Of a stretch of DNA of 20,602 nt, positions 7,626-16,225 are shown in pieces. The DNA comes from Desulfatitalea sp. (lineage in GTDB: Bacteria; Desulfobacterota; Desulfobacteria; Desulfobacterales; Desulfosarcinaceae). The DNA is taken from assembly GCA_013041835.1 (NCBI GenBank), contig JABDRH010000372.1:1-20602 (forward strand). The letters are read 5' to 3'. The position numbers and the translations under genes are program-made. Under the pieces are notes generated by a model. It saw nothing but the letters and a program-made list of their open reading frames with translations, was not told the DNA's origin and searched no databases. The stretch's first letter is position 1. The number at the start of each line of letters is the position of its first letter.

Positions 7626-9617
7626 ATGTGTGGCATCGTCGGCATTGCACACTTTGGACAGAAAGGGCACCATGAAACGATTCTCAACCGCATGCTGCTG
7701 GCCATGCGCCATCGTGGCCCCGACGCCACCGGTCTATACCTCAGTGATGAAGTGGGACTGGGTCATGCCCGGTTGAGCATTATCGATATAAACGGCGGGC
7801 ATCAACCCATCCACAATGAAGACCGCACGGTCTGGGTTATTTTTAACGGAGAGATCTTTAACTATCCTGAATTGCGAAACGATTTGATCCAGCGCGGCCA
7901 CCGTTTTTACACCCAAAGCGATACGGAAGTGATCGTTCACTTATATGAAGAGTATGGCGCAGGCATGTTCAGCCGGCTCAATGGGCAGTTCGCGATTGCG
8001 TTATGGGATGTACGCAAACGTTGCTTATTGCTTGGCCGCGATCGTATCGGCATTCGGCCCTTTTTCTATCACCAAAAGGGCAGCCGTTTGACATTCGCTT
8101 CGGAGATCAAAGCGCTGTTCACTGATCCACAAGTACCACGCCAACTCGACCCTCAAACATTATCGGATGTATTTACCTGTTGGACCCCGGTGGACCCCCT
8201 GACAGCCTTTAAAGGAGTTGCACAGCTTCCGCCAGGTCACTATGCCGTTTGGAACAACAGCGGGATGCATATTGAACGCTACTGGCAATTGAATTTTGAT
8301 GAAGCCGATGCCGGGCAGCGTCCATTCGATGCGTGGGCCGAAGAGATCCAGGCGCTGATACTGGATGCCGCCAGAATCCGCTTGCGCGCCGATGTGCCCG
8401 TGGGTGCCTACTTGAGCGGAGGGATCGATTCCACATACATCAGCACATTGGTTAAAAACAACTTCAACAACCATCTCAACACGTTTTCAGTCCAATTCGA
8501 GGATAAGCGGTTTGACGAAACCCAATTTCAGCAAACAGCACTTAGCGTTATTCAAACTCAGCACCGAGCGATCCAATGCGCCGATATAGATATTGGCCGA
8601 ATTTTTCCAAAGGTCGTCTGGCATGCCGAAGTCCCCATGATTCGCTCGGCGCCGGCCCCACTGATGCTTCTCTCCGGTCTCGTTAGGCGCAGTGATTTTA
8701 AAGTAGTACTGACCGGCGAGGGGGCGGATGAAATTTTCGGCGGCTATGATATTTTTAAAGAGGCCCAGATCCGACGGTTCTGGGCGCGCCAGCCGAATTC
8801 AGCCCTGCGGCCCCTGCTTCTAAAAAAGCTTTATCCCGATATTTTCGACCAGAAAAGCGGCCGCCCAAATGCCTTTTTAATCGGCTTTTTTAAGCATAAC
8901 CTGACAATGACCGATTCACCGGTCTACTCGCACCTGGTGCGCTGGCGCAACACCAGCCAGTTGAAAAAGTTCTTTTCACATGACCTGGGCGCTGGCAGCG
9001 ACGACCTGGATCAATTCAGCCGGCGAATTACAGGCAAACTGCCAGACCGCTTTGCGCAATGGTCTCCTCTGGCCCAAGCCCAATATCTTGAAAGCTGCCT
9101 GTTTCTTTCCAATTACTTGCTCTCAACCCAAGGAGATCGTATGACCATGGCCAATTCGATTGAAGGCCGTTACCCGTTTCTTGACCACAGGGTGATGGAA
9201 GCGGCCGCACGTCTGCCGGCGAAGTTTCGCCTCAACGGTCTGACCGAAAAATACCTGCTCAAACGCATCGCCAAGAATCAGGTTCCGGATGAAGTTATTC
9301 GCCGTGCCAAACAACCCTACCGCGCCCCCATAAGCCACAGTTTCATGTCCGCGCAGGCACCTGACTACGTATTCGAGCTGTTATCCGAGGCTGCTTTGAA
9401 AAAAACCGGATATTTCGATCCGCCAAAGGTCCAACGGCTCTTGGCCAAATGTCGTCAGCACGGGGGGCGCCTGGTCAGCGAACGGGAAAACATGGCCCTT
9501 GTGGCGATTCTATCCACACAATTGCTCGATCAACAGTTTGTTCAAGCGTTTCCGTCCTATCCCGATAAATCTCTGACACATGCCGTATTTGAGCGACAAG
9601 CGACAATCCCGTCATGA
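7626..9617 (+). CDS. Glutamine-dependent amidotransferase, asparagine synthetase B-like (EPS-associated)
   Basis: A 663-residue AsnB-family enzyme. The N-terminal class II glutaminase domain has the nucleophile Cys2 (MCGIVGI), HRGPD (29-33), FNGEIFNYPEL (73-83) and SDTEVIVHLYEEYG (98-111). The synthetase domain has the pyrophosphatase loop SGGIDST (264-270) and a TGEGADEIFGGY block, so both active sites look intact. The family adenylates a carboxylate and replaces AMP with ammonia from glutamine. Members in EPS and O-antigen loci (for example WbpS, or the XrtA/PEP-CTERM-associated amidotransferases) are thought to amidate a sugar uronic acid or another surface substrate rather than make free asparagine. 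The context here (TPR lipoproteins, UDP-HexNAc dehydrogenase) favours such a role. It runs alone on the plus strand between two convergent or divergent minus-strand genes. A true asparagine synthetase cannot be excluded. Confidence 0.88.
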   Translation: MCGIVGIAHFGQKGHHETILNRMLLAMRHRGPDATGLYLSDEVGLGHARLSIIDINGGHQPIHNEDRTVWVIFNGEIFNYPELRNDLIQRGHRFYTQSDTEVIVHLYEEYGAGMFSRLNGQFAIALWDVRKRCLLLGRDRIGIRPFFYHQKGSRLTFASEIKALFTDPQVPRQLDPQTLSDVFTCWTPVDPLTAFKGVAQLPPGHYAVWNNSGMHIERYWQLNFDEADAGQRPFDAWAEEIQALILDAARIRLRADVPVGAYLSGGIDSTYISTLVKNNFNNHLNTFSVQFEDKRFDETQFQQTALSVIQTQHRAIQCADIDIGRIFPKVVWHAEVPMIRSAPAPLMLLSGLVRRSDFKVVLTGEGADEIFGGYDIFKEAQIRRFWARQPNSALRPLLLKKLYPDIFDQKSGRPNAFLIGFFKHNLTMTDSPVYSHLVRWRNTSQLKKFFSHDLGAGSDDLDQFSRRITGKLPDRFAQWSPLAQAQYLESCLFLSNYLLSTQGDRMTMANSIEGRYPFLDHRVMEAAARLPAKFRLNGLTEKYLLKRIAKNQVPDEVIRRAKQPYRAPISHSFMSAQAPDYVFELLSEAALKKTGYFDPPKVQRLLAKCRQHGGRLVSERENMALVAILSTQLLDQQFVQAFPSYPDKSLTHAVFERQATIPS

Positions 9618-9639
9618 AAAGGATGTGGGTTTTTATTCT

Positions 9640-11883
9640 TTAATCGCCACTGATATTTTCCATTAGTTGACTGGCGTGTGCAAAATCTTTTGGACTTAAT
9701 CCATTTGACAAGGCGATTCTGAAAAACTGGGCGGCTTCACTACATTCTCTTTTTTCATATAGCAAGACGCCCAGGTGGTAGTATGCGGAGCTCGTATCGG
9801 CACTAAAAGCGGTAATTTCGGAAGGTGCCACCTGCGTTTTCCCCTCTGATGTCTCCTTTCGTCCCTGTTGCGTAGCTTCACGCAAATACCATTCAGCTTG
9901 CTCAATAAAGCCTTTTTTATAGTAAGCCCAACCGAGCGTGTCGTTAACATGGGGGGAGTCGGATAGCCGTTGATAAGCGCTTTGGGCCAGATCAAAAGCT
10001 TTAATCAGGTTTTCATTATTTTCAAGGTAAAGAGCGGAGAGATTATTTTGGATATAGGGATCATCAGGAAAGTAATCGATGGCCTTGGACAGCAGCTTGA
10101 TTGCCTTCGTATTTTCGCCCGCGCTGACGTAGGCCGCTGAAAGTTCAAGGAAAAGCACCAACGTAGGGTCATTCTGTCGAATTGCGTTGGTTAGGATCTT
10201 GATCTTTTTGTGCACATCCTTTTCTGACCGGAAAGTTCTGGCAAGATCGATGTGAGCAGCGTAGTTCTTTTGATTTTTTATTGCAGCCATTTCGAAAAAT
10301 GACCTTGCTGCAGGTACGTCATCCATTGCAAGACATACTTTTCCCAAAATATACTCTGTCACGCCGGTATTATCCGGTTTTTCCTTAAGCCGTTGAGAAA
10401 AATAGGATTTGGCGAATTTCGCCTTCCCGTGCCGAACGAGCATTTCAGCATATTTGAGCGGAACATCGATAAAATCAGGATCACTGTCAAGAATACTTCT
10501 ATACAAGCGCTCTGCCTCTTCAAATCCCATCACTTGTTCCGAAGCTATGGCTAAAAAATATTTAGGGGCGGTTTCATCCGGCTTCAAAAGACGTGCATAT
10601 TGAAAACATTTCATGGCCTGCTCAGCTTTTTGTTGCGAGAGCAGAATATTTCCCTTTATGATCTGGACCCGATATGAATGAGAAAAACCGGATTCAACAC
10701 GCTTGACGTGTTCCAAGGCAGAGGTGTAATCTTTTTGTTTATAGTAGTAATCGGCAAGGGCGAGCTCTGCATCAGTGTATTCGCGATCCAGGCTCAAGGC
10801 CTCCATCAAGCTTTGGTGTCCGAGTTTATTGTAGCCGGCCGCAAGATATGCAACGCCCAGCATGTAATGGGCCAATGCCATTTTCGGTTCCTGCTGAATG
10901 ACAAATTCAAGAGGGGATACCGCATATAATGGATTGCGATCAAGCAAATAAAATTTACTCTTCAAAAGATGTATCTCGATGTCATTAGGTCGCTCTCGAC
11001 TCAAGTTGTCGATCAGGGCGCGAGCATTATCCATATGGCCCTCGATTAAATAGGCTTCGATAAGAATCATTTTACAGGAGATCGGCACCCTGGCTTTCAA
11101 CATCCATGGCTCCAAGTAGTGAATAACTTTATCAAAGTGCTCAGTCTCAGAATAGAAGTCAACCAGGGTGTACTTTAAATGCATGTCCTTCGGTTCAGTT
11201 TCGCAAGCGCGAAGATACATGGTCTCGGCTTTTTCGAAATTATCCGCGATTTTCCAATAATTTCCCATCTGCTCGATGATGTAAGCATCGGTGGGGGCAC
11301 TGGCCGCCAATGTGCTGTAAATATCATTTGCTTTTTGTTCGTTGCCCAATGCATATTCACACAAAGCAAGCTTGATGGCGATGAATCCGGTGTCCGCCCC
11401 AGCCGCAAGCGCATCGCTGTAACGAATCAAGGCGTTTTTAAAATCGCTTTTTAATACAAGAAAATCCCCTTCGAATTCAAGAAACCGGTGGTCGTCAGCC
11501 GCAGTTTTCGCCAGCCTTTTCGTTATTACATCGGCCTTTTCCAAATCCCACTGCAGCAGGTGGATTTTGCCGATTTGGATCTGCAATTGGGTATTCTCCG
11601 GTTTGGCCGATAGCGCTTCGGTGTAGGTGTCCAGAGCAGTGTTATAATCGGCGAGATGCAAATAGGCGTCCCCTATTTTTTCCAGCAGTTCGGCCGATGA
11701 CCGACCGAGCGCGCGGCGTTGTTCCCAGGCAACCAGTGCCTCAGCATAGTTTCCACTGGCATAGTGTTTCTTTGCCCTTTGCTCAAGATGGCCGATGCGT
11801 TTCTCCAAAGACTCTCCGCAGGCACTTAAAAAGAGCATCAAACTAAAATATGTCGCTGTAATGAAAGCATTTTTCATCAACAT
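9640..11883 (-). CDS. Second TPR-repeat lipoprotein (PEP-CTERM/EPS-associated type)
   Basis: A large tetratricopeptide lipoprotein. The frame opens at a GTG at 12009, but the signal peptide begins at ATG codons at 11883 or 11877 (MLMKNAFITATYFSLMLFLSAC, typical lipobox LSAC); I chose 11883, giving 747 residues. About twenty TPR-like units follow. The C-terminal DTLGWAYYKKG unit matches the one in the TPR protein at 5133-7415, which indicates paralogy. The last units are split by a polar insertion of roughly 25 residues (QQGRKETSEG onward) before the final YYHLGVLLY repeat. It lies at the 3' end of an operon behind the dehydrogenase and the unknown exported protein. It ends 22 bp from the convergent amidotransferase gene with no clear terminator between. 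Likely a periplasmic, outer-membrane-anchored scaffold; a direct partner is not identifiable. Confidence 0.78.
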   Translation of the reverse strand: MLMKNAFITATYFSLMLFLSACGESLEKRIGHLEQRAKKHYASGNYAEALVAWEQRRALGRSSAELLEKIGDAYLHLADYNTALDTYTEALSAKPENTQLQIQIGKIHLLQWDLEKADVITKRLAKTAADDHRFLEFEGDFLVLKSDFKNALIRYSDALAAGADTGFIAIKLALCEYALGNEQKANDIYSTLAASAPTDAYIIEQMGNYWKIADNFEKAETMYLRACETEPKDMHLKYTLVDFYSETEHFDKVIHYLEPWMLKARVPISCKMILIEAYLIEGHMDNARALIDNLSRERPNDIEIHLLKSKFYLLDRNPLYAVSPLEFVIQQEPKMALAHYMLGVAYLAAGYNKLGHQSLMEALSLDREYTDAELALADYYYKQKDYTSALEHVKRVESGFSHSYRVQIIKGNILLSQQKAEQAMKCFQYARLLKPDETAPKYFLAIASEQVMGFEEAERLYRSILDSDPDFIDVPLKYAEMLVRHGKAKFAKSYFSQRLKEKPDNTGVTEYILGKVCLAMDDVPAARSFFEMAAIKNQKNYAAHIDLARTFRSEKDVHKKIKILTNAIRQNDPTLVLFLELSAAYVSAGENTKAIKLLSKAIDYFPDDPYIQNNLSALYLENNENLIKAFDLAQSAYQRLSDSPHVNDTLGWAYYKKGFIEQAEWYLREATQQGRKETSEGKTQVAPSEITAFSADTSSAYYHLGVLLYEKRECSEAAQFFRIALSNGLSPKDFAHASQLMENISGD

Positions 11884-12012
11884 TTTCACGCCATCGGCGT
11901 TATTGTGCAGTAGGCCTGCGATTCCACACCCTTGGTTGAAATAAAGCTTGGGATTTAGAACGGCTACTGCCTTTCGGCCATCTTTTTCATGCAACATTAG
12001 GGTCAACACACG

Positions 12013-12993
12013 CTATTTTCTTACCATTGACTTTAAAGTGGTAATGATCAACAGCAGGATAAATGCATAAATTCCGGATTCGACTTTGTTATTCATGGCA
12101 TACTCGATGATGTGAATAACAGCTTCCATGAATTTAATGGTTTTACCGTCAACAACGCCTTCCCCTCTGTCCCCGTTGGTCTGGCCAGATTTGAATTTGG
12201 GAGGGACCCTGCCTTCTGCGCCACTGTGTTTGCTCACCGTTGCATTGGGTATCCTGTCCGATTTAAGAGAACCATGAGTAGAGGGGCTTTGCACGTTACT
12301 CCCGGAAAGGGTATAATTATTGCCTTCGTTTCCGAAATTGTTACGCGCCACCGGTGCATTGCCGGAACGAAAGCTGGGCACCTTGATTCGATAGCCTACC
12401 ATTATGGGTTGAGCCATGATTTTACTGATCAACTTATCCGATGTTTCAATACGGTTTTGAGCACGATGAATTGTTTCGTAATTGTGCTTGAATTGCACCA
12501 TGGAAGGGGTCAGAAAAGGGAACTTCATTTCAGAACGAAGCGTGGCGTCAAGGTCTTTTTGTCTTTGCTTGTGCGTATGATAGTCCGCCATCAGCCGATG
12601 TAGGCGAACATTTGCATAAATAACGTCGGCAATGGATTTTTCCATGGACACAAAGGTTTGCCGGTATTTACGCACTTGTATGTTTCGGATCCCGAATTCA
12701 TCGACGGCATTGACTTTATATCCGGCATAAATGAAGCTGCCGTCGACAGTATTTGAGTTGCTGGAATACCAAGTGTTATCCAGCACAACGATATTTTGTT
12801 CTCGTTCGTTTAAGCGAATGGGCAGGGTGGAACGGATATCGGCTTCATATGGTGTGATTGAAAAACTGGCGTTCAACTCGGCAGCATGAGAAATGACCAA
12901 TGGCGCAAGCAGCAGTGCGATCCGAACAATGCTGTTCAACCCAATAGCAAATTCCAATTTTAGATTTGAAAATACGTGCTTCATTGCAGACAT
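12013..12993 (-). CDS. Unrecognised exported protein with C-terminal membrane anchor
   Basis: I do not recognise this family. The frame opens at a GTG at 13044 that overlaps the dehydrogenase TGA (GTGA), but the first residues do not look like an N-terminus; ATGs at 12993 and 12984 give a better signal peptide (SIVRIALLLAPLVISHA, predicted cleavage after SHA). I use 12993; AGGG lies just upstream with short spacing. Numbered from the GTG: signal ~18-54, a mixed region 55-130, a charged helical region ~134-211 that could form a coiled coil, a Gly/Ser/Asn-rich linker ~234-301, and a C-terminal hydrophobic segment (IYAFILLLIITTL, ~325-337) followed by KSMVRK. Signal peptide, linker, terminal hydrophobic helix and basic tail resemble a surface-sorting or anchoring layout, but there is no PEP, LPxTG or other known sorting motif. 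The gene is sandwiched between the dehydrogenase and a TPR lipoprotein gene, which suggests a role in the same surface system. Confidence 0.72.
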   Translation of the reverse strand: MSAMKHVFSNLKLEFAIGLNSIVRIALLLAPLVISHAAELNASFSITPYEADIRSTLPIRLNEREQNIVVLDNTWYSSNSNTVDGSFIYAGYKVNAVDEFGIRNIQVRKYRQTFVSMEKSIADVIYANVRLHRLMADYHTHKQRQKDLDATLRSEMKFPFLTPSMVQFKHNYETIHRAQNRIETSDKLISKIMAQPIMVGYRIKVPSFRSGNAPVARNNFGNEGNNYTLSGSNVQSPSTHGSLKSDRIPNATVSKHSGAEGRVPPKFKSGQTNGDRGEGVVDGKTIKFMEAVIHIIEYAMNNKVESGIYAFILLLIITTLKSMVRK

Positions 12994-13040
12994 CAACCCT
13001 AATGACGCAAGATCAAACACCCGGCACATGCGGGCAGCGA

Positions 13041-14351
13041 TCACAGCCGCCAGTGAGTAATACCAAGAGACTCGGCATCAGAACTGCTGAACAGGCACTT
13101 TACATCTACAACAATCGGGACACCGTTGGTGCACAGTCCGGCGACGCCAGTCAGCCCCATTTCGAGATAGATCTTGTGCATCACCGCCAGGACCACAGCG
13201 TCAGCGCCCTTGAGTTGTTCCAACGGCTTAAGCGCCATTCCATAATGCTCTTTTGCTTCTTGTGTATCAGCCATGGGATCATGAACATCGACATGAACAC
13301 CAAAGTCTTCTAACTCTGTGACGATATCGACAACACGCGTATTGCGCAAATCCGGAACGTCTTCTTTGAAAGTAAACCCGAGAACCGCCACCTTCGCGCC
13401 TTTAACGGCCTTACCGCTCTTGATCAATAGTTTGATTGTCTTCTCGGCGATATATTTCCCCATGCCGTCATTGACTCTGCGACCGGCAAGTATCATCTCC
13501 GGATGATATCCAAGAGATTCAGCCTTGAAAGTTAAGTAATAGGGGTCCACACCAATACAATGGCCACCCACCAGTCCTGGGCGAAAGGGAAGAAAATTCC
13601 ACTTGCTGCCGGCCGCCTCCAATACCTCCATCGTGTCTATGCCGATTATATCGAAAATCATCGCCAGCTCGTTCATCAATGCGATATTCAGATCCCGCTG
13701 GGTGTTTTCGATGACTTTTGCCGCTTCAGCCACCTTGATGCTCGAAGCCCGGTGAATACCGGCTTTAACAACCTGTTGATAAACCCTTTCCAACATATCA
13801 GTTGTCTTCTTATCGGAACCAGCGACAACTTTCACGACATTTTGCAAAGTATGAACTTTATCGCCAGGATTGATGCGCTCGGGAGAGTAACCCACCGTAA
13901 AATCCCGACCGATAATCATTCCCGACTCTTTTTCGATCAGCGGCACACAAACTTCTTCGGTAGCACCGGGGTATACCGTAGATTCAAACACCACACAACT
14001 GCCATTTTTTAAATGCTTTCCAGCAGTAACCGATGCGCCAATCAATGGTGTAAGGTCCGGAATATTATACTGGTCAATCGGTGTCGGCACAGCCACAATG
14101 ATCAAACGGCATCTACCAAGCTCGCTTGCATCGCTTGTATAGGTTATACCTGCTTTAGCCAGCATATCACATTCAACCTCCAGAGTGCGATCATGACCTT
14201 TTTTCAATTCCGCCACCCTGGATTGATTCATATCGTAGCCAAGAACGTCAAAATGCTCAGCCAAATGAACTGCCAGAGGCAGCCCGACATAGCCTAAACC
14301 GACAACCGCAATCTTGTCTTGCCGAGATTTCAAACTTTCAAATGTAATCAT
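13041..14351 (-). CDS. UDP-N-acetylhexosamine 6-dehydrogenase, TviB/WbpO family
   Basis: NAD-dependent nucleotide-sugar dehydrogenase that oxidises C6 of a UDP-HexNAc (UDP-GalNAc or UDP-GlcNAc) to the uronic acid, a precursor of capsule, Vi antigen and O-antigen units. Visible signatures: Rossmann GLGYVGLPLA (about 18-27), VAVPTPID, STVYPGATEE, YSPERINPGD, ENTQRDLNIALMNE, and the catalytic cysteine in GGHCIGVDPYYLT (Cys ~265 from the chosen start). FRPGLVGGHCIGVDPYYL together with KWNFLPF is characteristic of the TviB/WbpO subgroup rather than UDP-glucose dehydrogenase. The frame opens at a TTG at 14387, but the ATG at 14351 with AAAGGG upstream matches the family start; length is then 436 residues, normal for the family. 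It is the first gene of a minus-strand operon with the two exported proteins downstream (4-nt overlap with the next open frame). Confidence 0.9.
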   Translation of the reverse strand: MITFESLKSRQDKIAVVGLGYVGLPLAVHLAEHFDVLGYDMNQSRVAELKKGHDRTLEVECDMLAKAGITYTSDASELGRCRLIIVAVPTPIDQYNIPDLTPLIGASVTAGKHLKNGSCVVFESTVYPGATEEVCVPLIEKESGMIIGRDFTVGYSPERINPGDKVHTLQNVVKVVAGSDKKTTDMLERVYQQVVKAGIHRASSIKVAEAAKVIENTQRDLNIALMNELAMIFDIIGIDTMEVLEAAGSKWNFLPFRPGLVGGHCIGVDPYYLTFKAESLGYHPEMILAGRRVNDGMGKYIAEKTIKLLIKSGKAVKGAKVAVLGFTFKEDVPDLRNTRVVDIVTELEDFGVHVDVHDPMADTQEAKEHYGMALKPLEQLKGADAVVLAVMHKIYLEMGLTGVAGLCTNGVPIVVDVKCLFSSSDAESLGITHWRL

Positions 14352-14412
14352 GGCTAACCCTTTATTCTTTTGAATTGGTAACGACAACTGGCAACAATAT
14401 CAAACGTTTTTC

Positions 14413-14441
14413 TTGAACCCTCTACTAAAACGCATTATATG
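14413..14441 (+). promoter_or_regulatory. Candidate promoter for the SGNH hydrolase gene
   Basis: TTGAAC (14413-14418) and TATATG (14436-14441) with a 17-nt spacer lie 58 nt upstream of the ATG at 14500. Each hexamer matches 4 of 6 consensus bases. The 148-bp gap 14352-14499 must also hold the promoter of the divergent dehydrogenase operon, for which only a TTGATA-like -35 without a good -10 was seen. Confidence 0.3.
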
Positions 14442-14499
14442 TAATCGTATAGACGGAAAAATAAAATGCCAAATAATAACGACAAGGAAATGCAATAAT

Positions 14500-15249
14500 A
14501 TGACACGCAAAAAAAGATTCTGGAAGTTCTCTCCAAGGGCCAATCAAAGCATTGCAAAATGCGTCTTTGGCATAGCATTTGCCATCCTATTTGTCTTTAA
14601 CTGTTACTACTTCTTTTTGAGACGTCAAGCCAGTCCGGCGGACTATATAAGCAACATGCTCACGCAGCCTGCCGATTTGATCATCCAGCAACCTTTCTAT
14701 CAGGACATGGTTGAAGAATACCTTCTTTTTAATCTAAAACGACCATCTGACAATCATATCGTATTTGCAGGAGACAGTATCACACAGAGATTTAACACAG
14801 AAGAATTCTTTAATCATGACCACATATTAAATCGAGGCATATTTTCAGATACAACCGTAGGTCTTTTGAATAGAATCGATGTTAACATAAACAATATCCA
14901 AGTTGAAAAGCTGTTTCTTTTAATCGGCTATAACGATTTAAAACATAGAGGCGATGAAGCAATCATTAGAAATATCTTGTCAATAGTAAATAGGTCAAAA
15001 GCCAAAACAACATACGTCCAAAGTCTCTTGCCTGTGGGATTGAATCATAAGAACTTGAATGCCAGAATTGATCTAATCAACACGATTTTATGCGAAAAAG
15101 CATCTGAATACAACTATGTTTTTATTGACTTGAATTTCCACTTAAAAGATAGCAGGGGCGTTATGAACCCAAAATTCACACGTGATGGCATTCATCTCAA
15201 TTTTGCAGGAAATTTGCTCTGGTACACAACAATCAAAGACTTCATATAG
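14500..15249 (+). CDS. Membrane-anchored SGNH/GDSL-family hydrolase
   Basis: A 249-residue protein with a basic N-terminus (MTRKKRFWKF), a single transmembrane segment (~20-40) and an SGNH hydrolase domain facing the periplasm. All four blocks are present: AGDSIT (Ser93), NRG (Gly113), LIGYND (Asn145) and DGIHLNFAG (Asp229, His232). The family hydrolyses acyl esters, and members in polysaccharide loci often remove or transfer O-acetyl groups. That role is inferred here from context. The frame extends upstream to a TTG at 14413, but AAGGAAA (14484-14490) sits 9 nt before the ATG at 14500, making this the likely start. The gene is visibly more AT-rich, with more AAA/ATA-type codons, than its neighbours. 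It converges on the methyltransferase gene with only a 7-bp gap. Confidence 0.85.
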   Translation: MTRKKRFWKFSPRANQSIAKCVFGIAFAILFVFNCYYFFLRRQASPADYISNMLTQPADLIIQQPFYQDMVEEYLLFNLKRPSDNHIVFAGDSITQRFNTEEFFNHDHILNRGIFSDTTVGLLNRIDVNINNIQVEKLFLLIGYNDLKHRGDEAIIRNILSIVNRSKAKTTYVQSLLPVGLNHKNLNARIDLINTILCEKASEYNYVFIDLNFHLKDSRGVMNPKFTRDGIHLNFAGNLLWYTTIKDFI

Positions 15250-15256
15250 TTAAAGG

Positions 15257-16045
15257 CTATTCGATATGAAAAAAAAGGCCCGTGTATAGTTTAAAGGAGT
15301 TTTCTGGATAAAATGGAATAGCGCAGCCGAGCCCGTATACGTCCCACATATCGCGTAGTTCATACCCGATCTTTTCCATCTCACCGACAAACCATTGCTT
15401 ATTATAAACATGCTGCGCAGTGAAAGAACATCCTGCGTTTTGCAGGGTAACAAAGCCCGGACCTTCGTATAGAGGGAGTTTGTTAAAAAGCAGATACTGA
15501 GGTCGTCTTTTTAATTTCACCAGGGATTCGAAAATCATGGGAGCCTCGACATATTGCAGTGCGCCTGCCGAGATTAAGATATCACTGCCCTCGGCTGCAT
15601 CGAACTCCATAACGAATTTCAGATTTTCAACTCCTTTTTCCCGAGCCATTTTTTCGCCTGCCTTGGCGACCTCGGGAACTTCACAGACTTTCCAGGTCAG
15701 TCCCTCCGGGTACTTTAGATATTCTTTATAAGCGTAATAATGCACGCCTATATTTCCGCCATAATCGAACAATGTCTGGTGTTTTTCGATAATTGATCTA
15801 AGCCAGAATATCATCGGATAGTCATAGGATTGTATTTTTGAAGTACGTTCAAGGAACAAATCGGCGACTTCTGGAAAGTTAAATCCAATATTCTTCTTTT
15901 TTGGGGCAGAAGCATACGCCTCATCAAAACTGTTGAATACCCCTCTGAAACAACTATAACCATCGCATTCAAATTTCCGATTGTACCGGCAAATTCTCAA
16001 CTGCTTGATGGGCAAAAAATTCTTTATATGTTCGATCAACGCCAT
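15257..16045 (-). CDS. Putative SAM-dependent methyltransferase, TIGR04325 family
   Basis: A 262-residue protein resembling the TIGR04325 putative methyltransferases that occur in O-antigen, capsule and EPS gene clusters. The evidence is the LFDYGGNIGVHYYAY block (92-106), a glycine-rich SAM-binding motif, the following WKVCEVPEVAKAGEKMA, and the later ILISAGALQYVEAP strand-loop. The C-terminal half (NKQWFVGEMEKIGYEL and onward) also fits. The substrate is probably a sugar residue, but it is not determinable from sequence. The ATG at 16045 has an AAAGAGA ribosome-binding site (16061-16055) 9 nt upstream, directly adjoining the end of the palindromic repeat at 16062. The repeat fills the gap to the upstream hydrolase gene, so it is unclear whether this gene is cotranscribed with the 16222-20602 operon. 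Confidence 0.75.
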   Translation of the reverse strand: MALIEHIKNFLPIKQLRICRYNRKFECDGYSCFRGVFNSFDEAYASAPKKKNIGFNFPEVADLFLERTSKIQSYDYPMIFWLRSIIEKHQTLFDYGGNIGVHYYAYKEYLKYPEGLTWKVCEVPEVAKAGEKMAREKGVENLKFVMEFDAAEGSDILISAGALQYVEAPMIFESLVKLKRRPQYLLFNKLPLYEGPGFVTLQNAGCSFTAQHVYNKQWFVGEMEKIGYELRDMWDVYGLGCAIPFYPENSFKLYTGLFFHIE

Positions 16046-16061
16046 CGGGCAGTTTCTCTTT

Positions 16062-16225
16062 AGGGTTCGCGTAAAAGTAAATTTAGGTTTTTAGGTGTTG
16101 AGGCACTCATCCGGCAAGGCACAAAAAATTAAAGAATATCGGGATATTCTGTATTTATGCAACGCAGGCGGGTGAGATGGATCGGCGCATAAAAATGTGA
16201 AGTTATTTTTTGCGCGAGCCCTTAG
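16062..16225. repeat. Dispersed ~160-bp palindromic repeat, copy 2
   Basis: About 90% identical by eye to the element at 4967-5128 and in the same orientation. The central dyad is AGAATATC-GG-GATATTCT (16133-16150). The right half (GATCGGCGCATAAAAATGTGAAGTTATT then GCGCGAGCCCTTAG) is almost unchanged, while the left arm has diverged more (GCGTAAAAGTAAATTTAGG). It occupies nearly the whole intergenic space between the CocE-like gene and the methyltransferase gene. The TTA at 16222-16224, which is the CocE-like stop codon on the minus strand, lies in the border sequence CCCTTAG shared by both copies. Confidence 0.85.

Noticed and set aside
9618..9639. A bidirectional terminator between the convergent amidotransferase and TPR genes
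   Set aside because: The 22-bp gap contains a T-run but no inverted repeat able to form a stable stem.
12013..12993. The unknown exported protein as a PEP-CTERM exosortase substrate
   Set aside because: No Pro-Glu-Pro motif precedes the C-terminal hydrophobic helix, so it cannot be called a PEP-CTERM protein despite the context.
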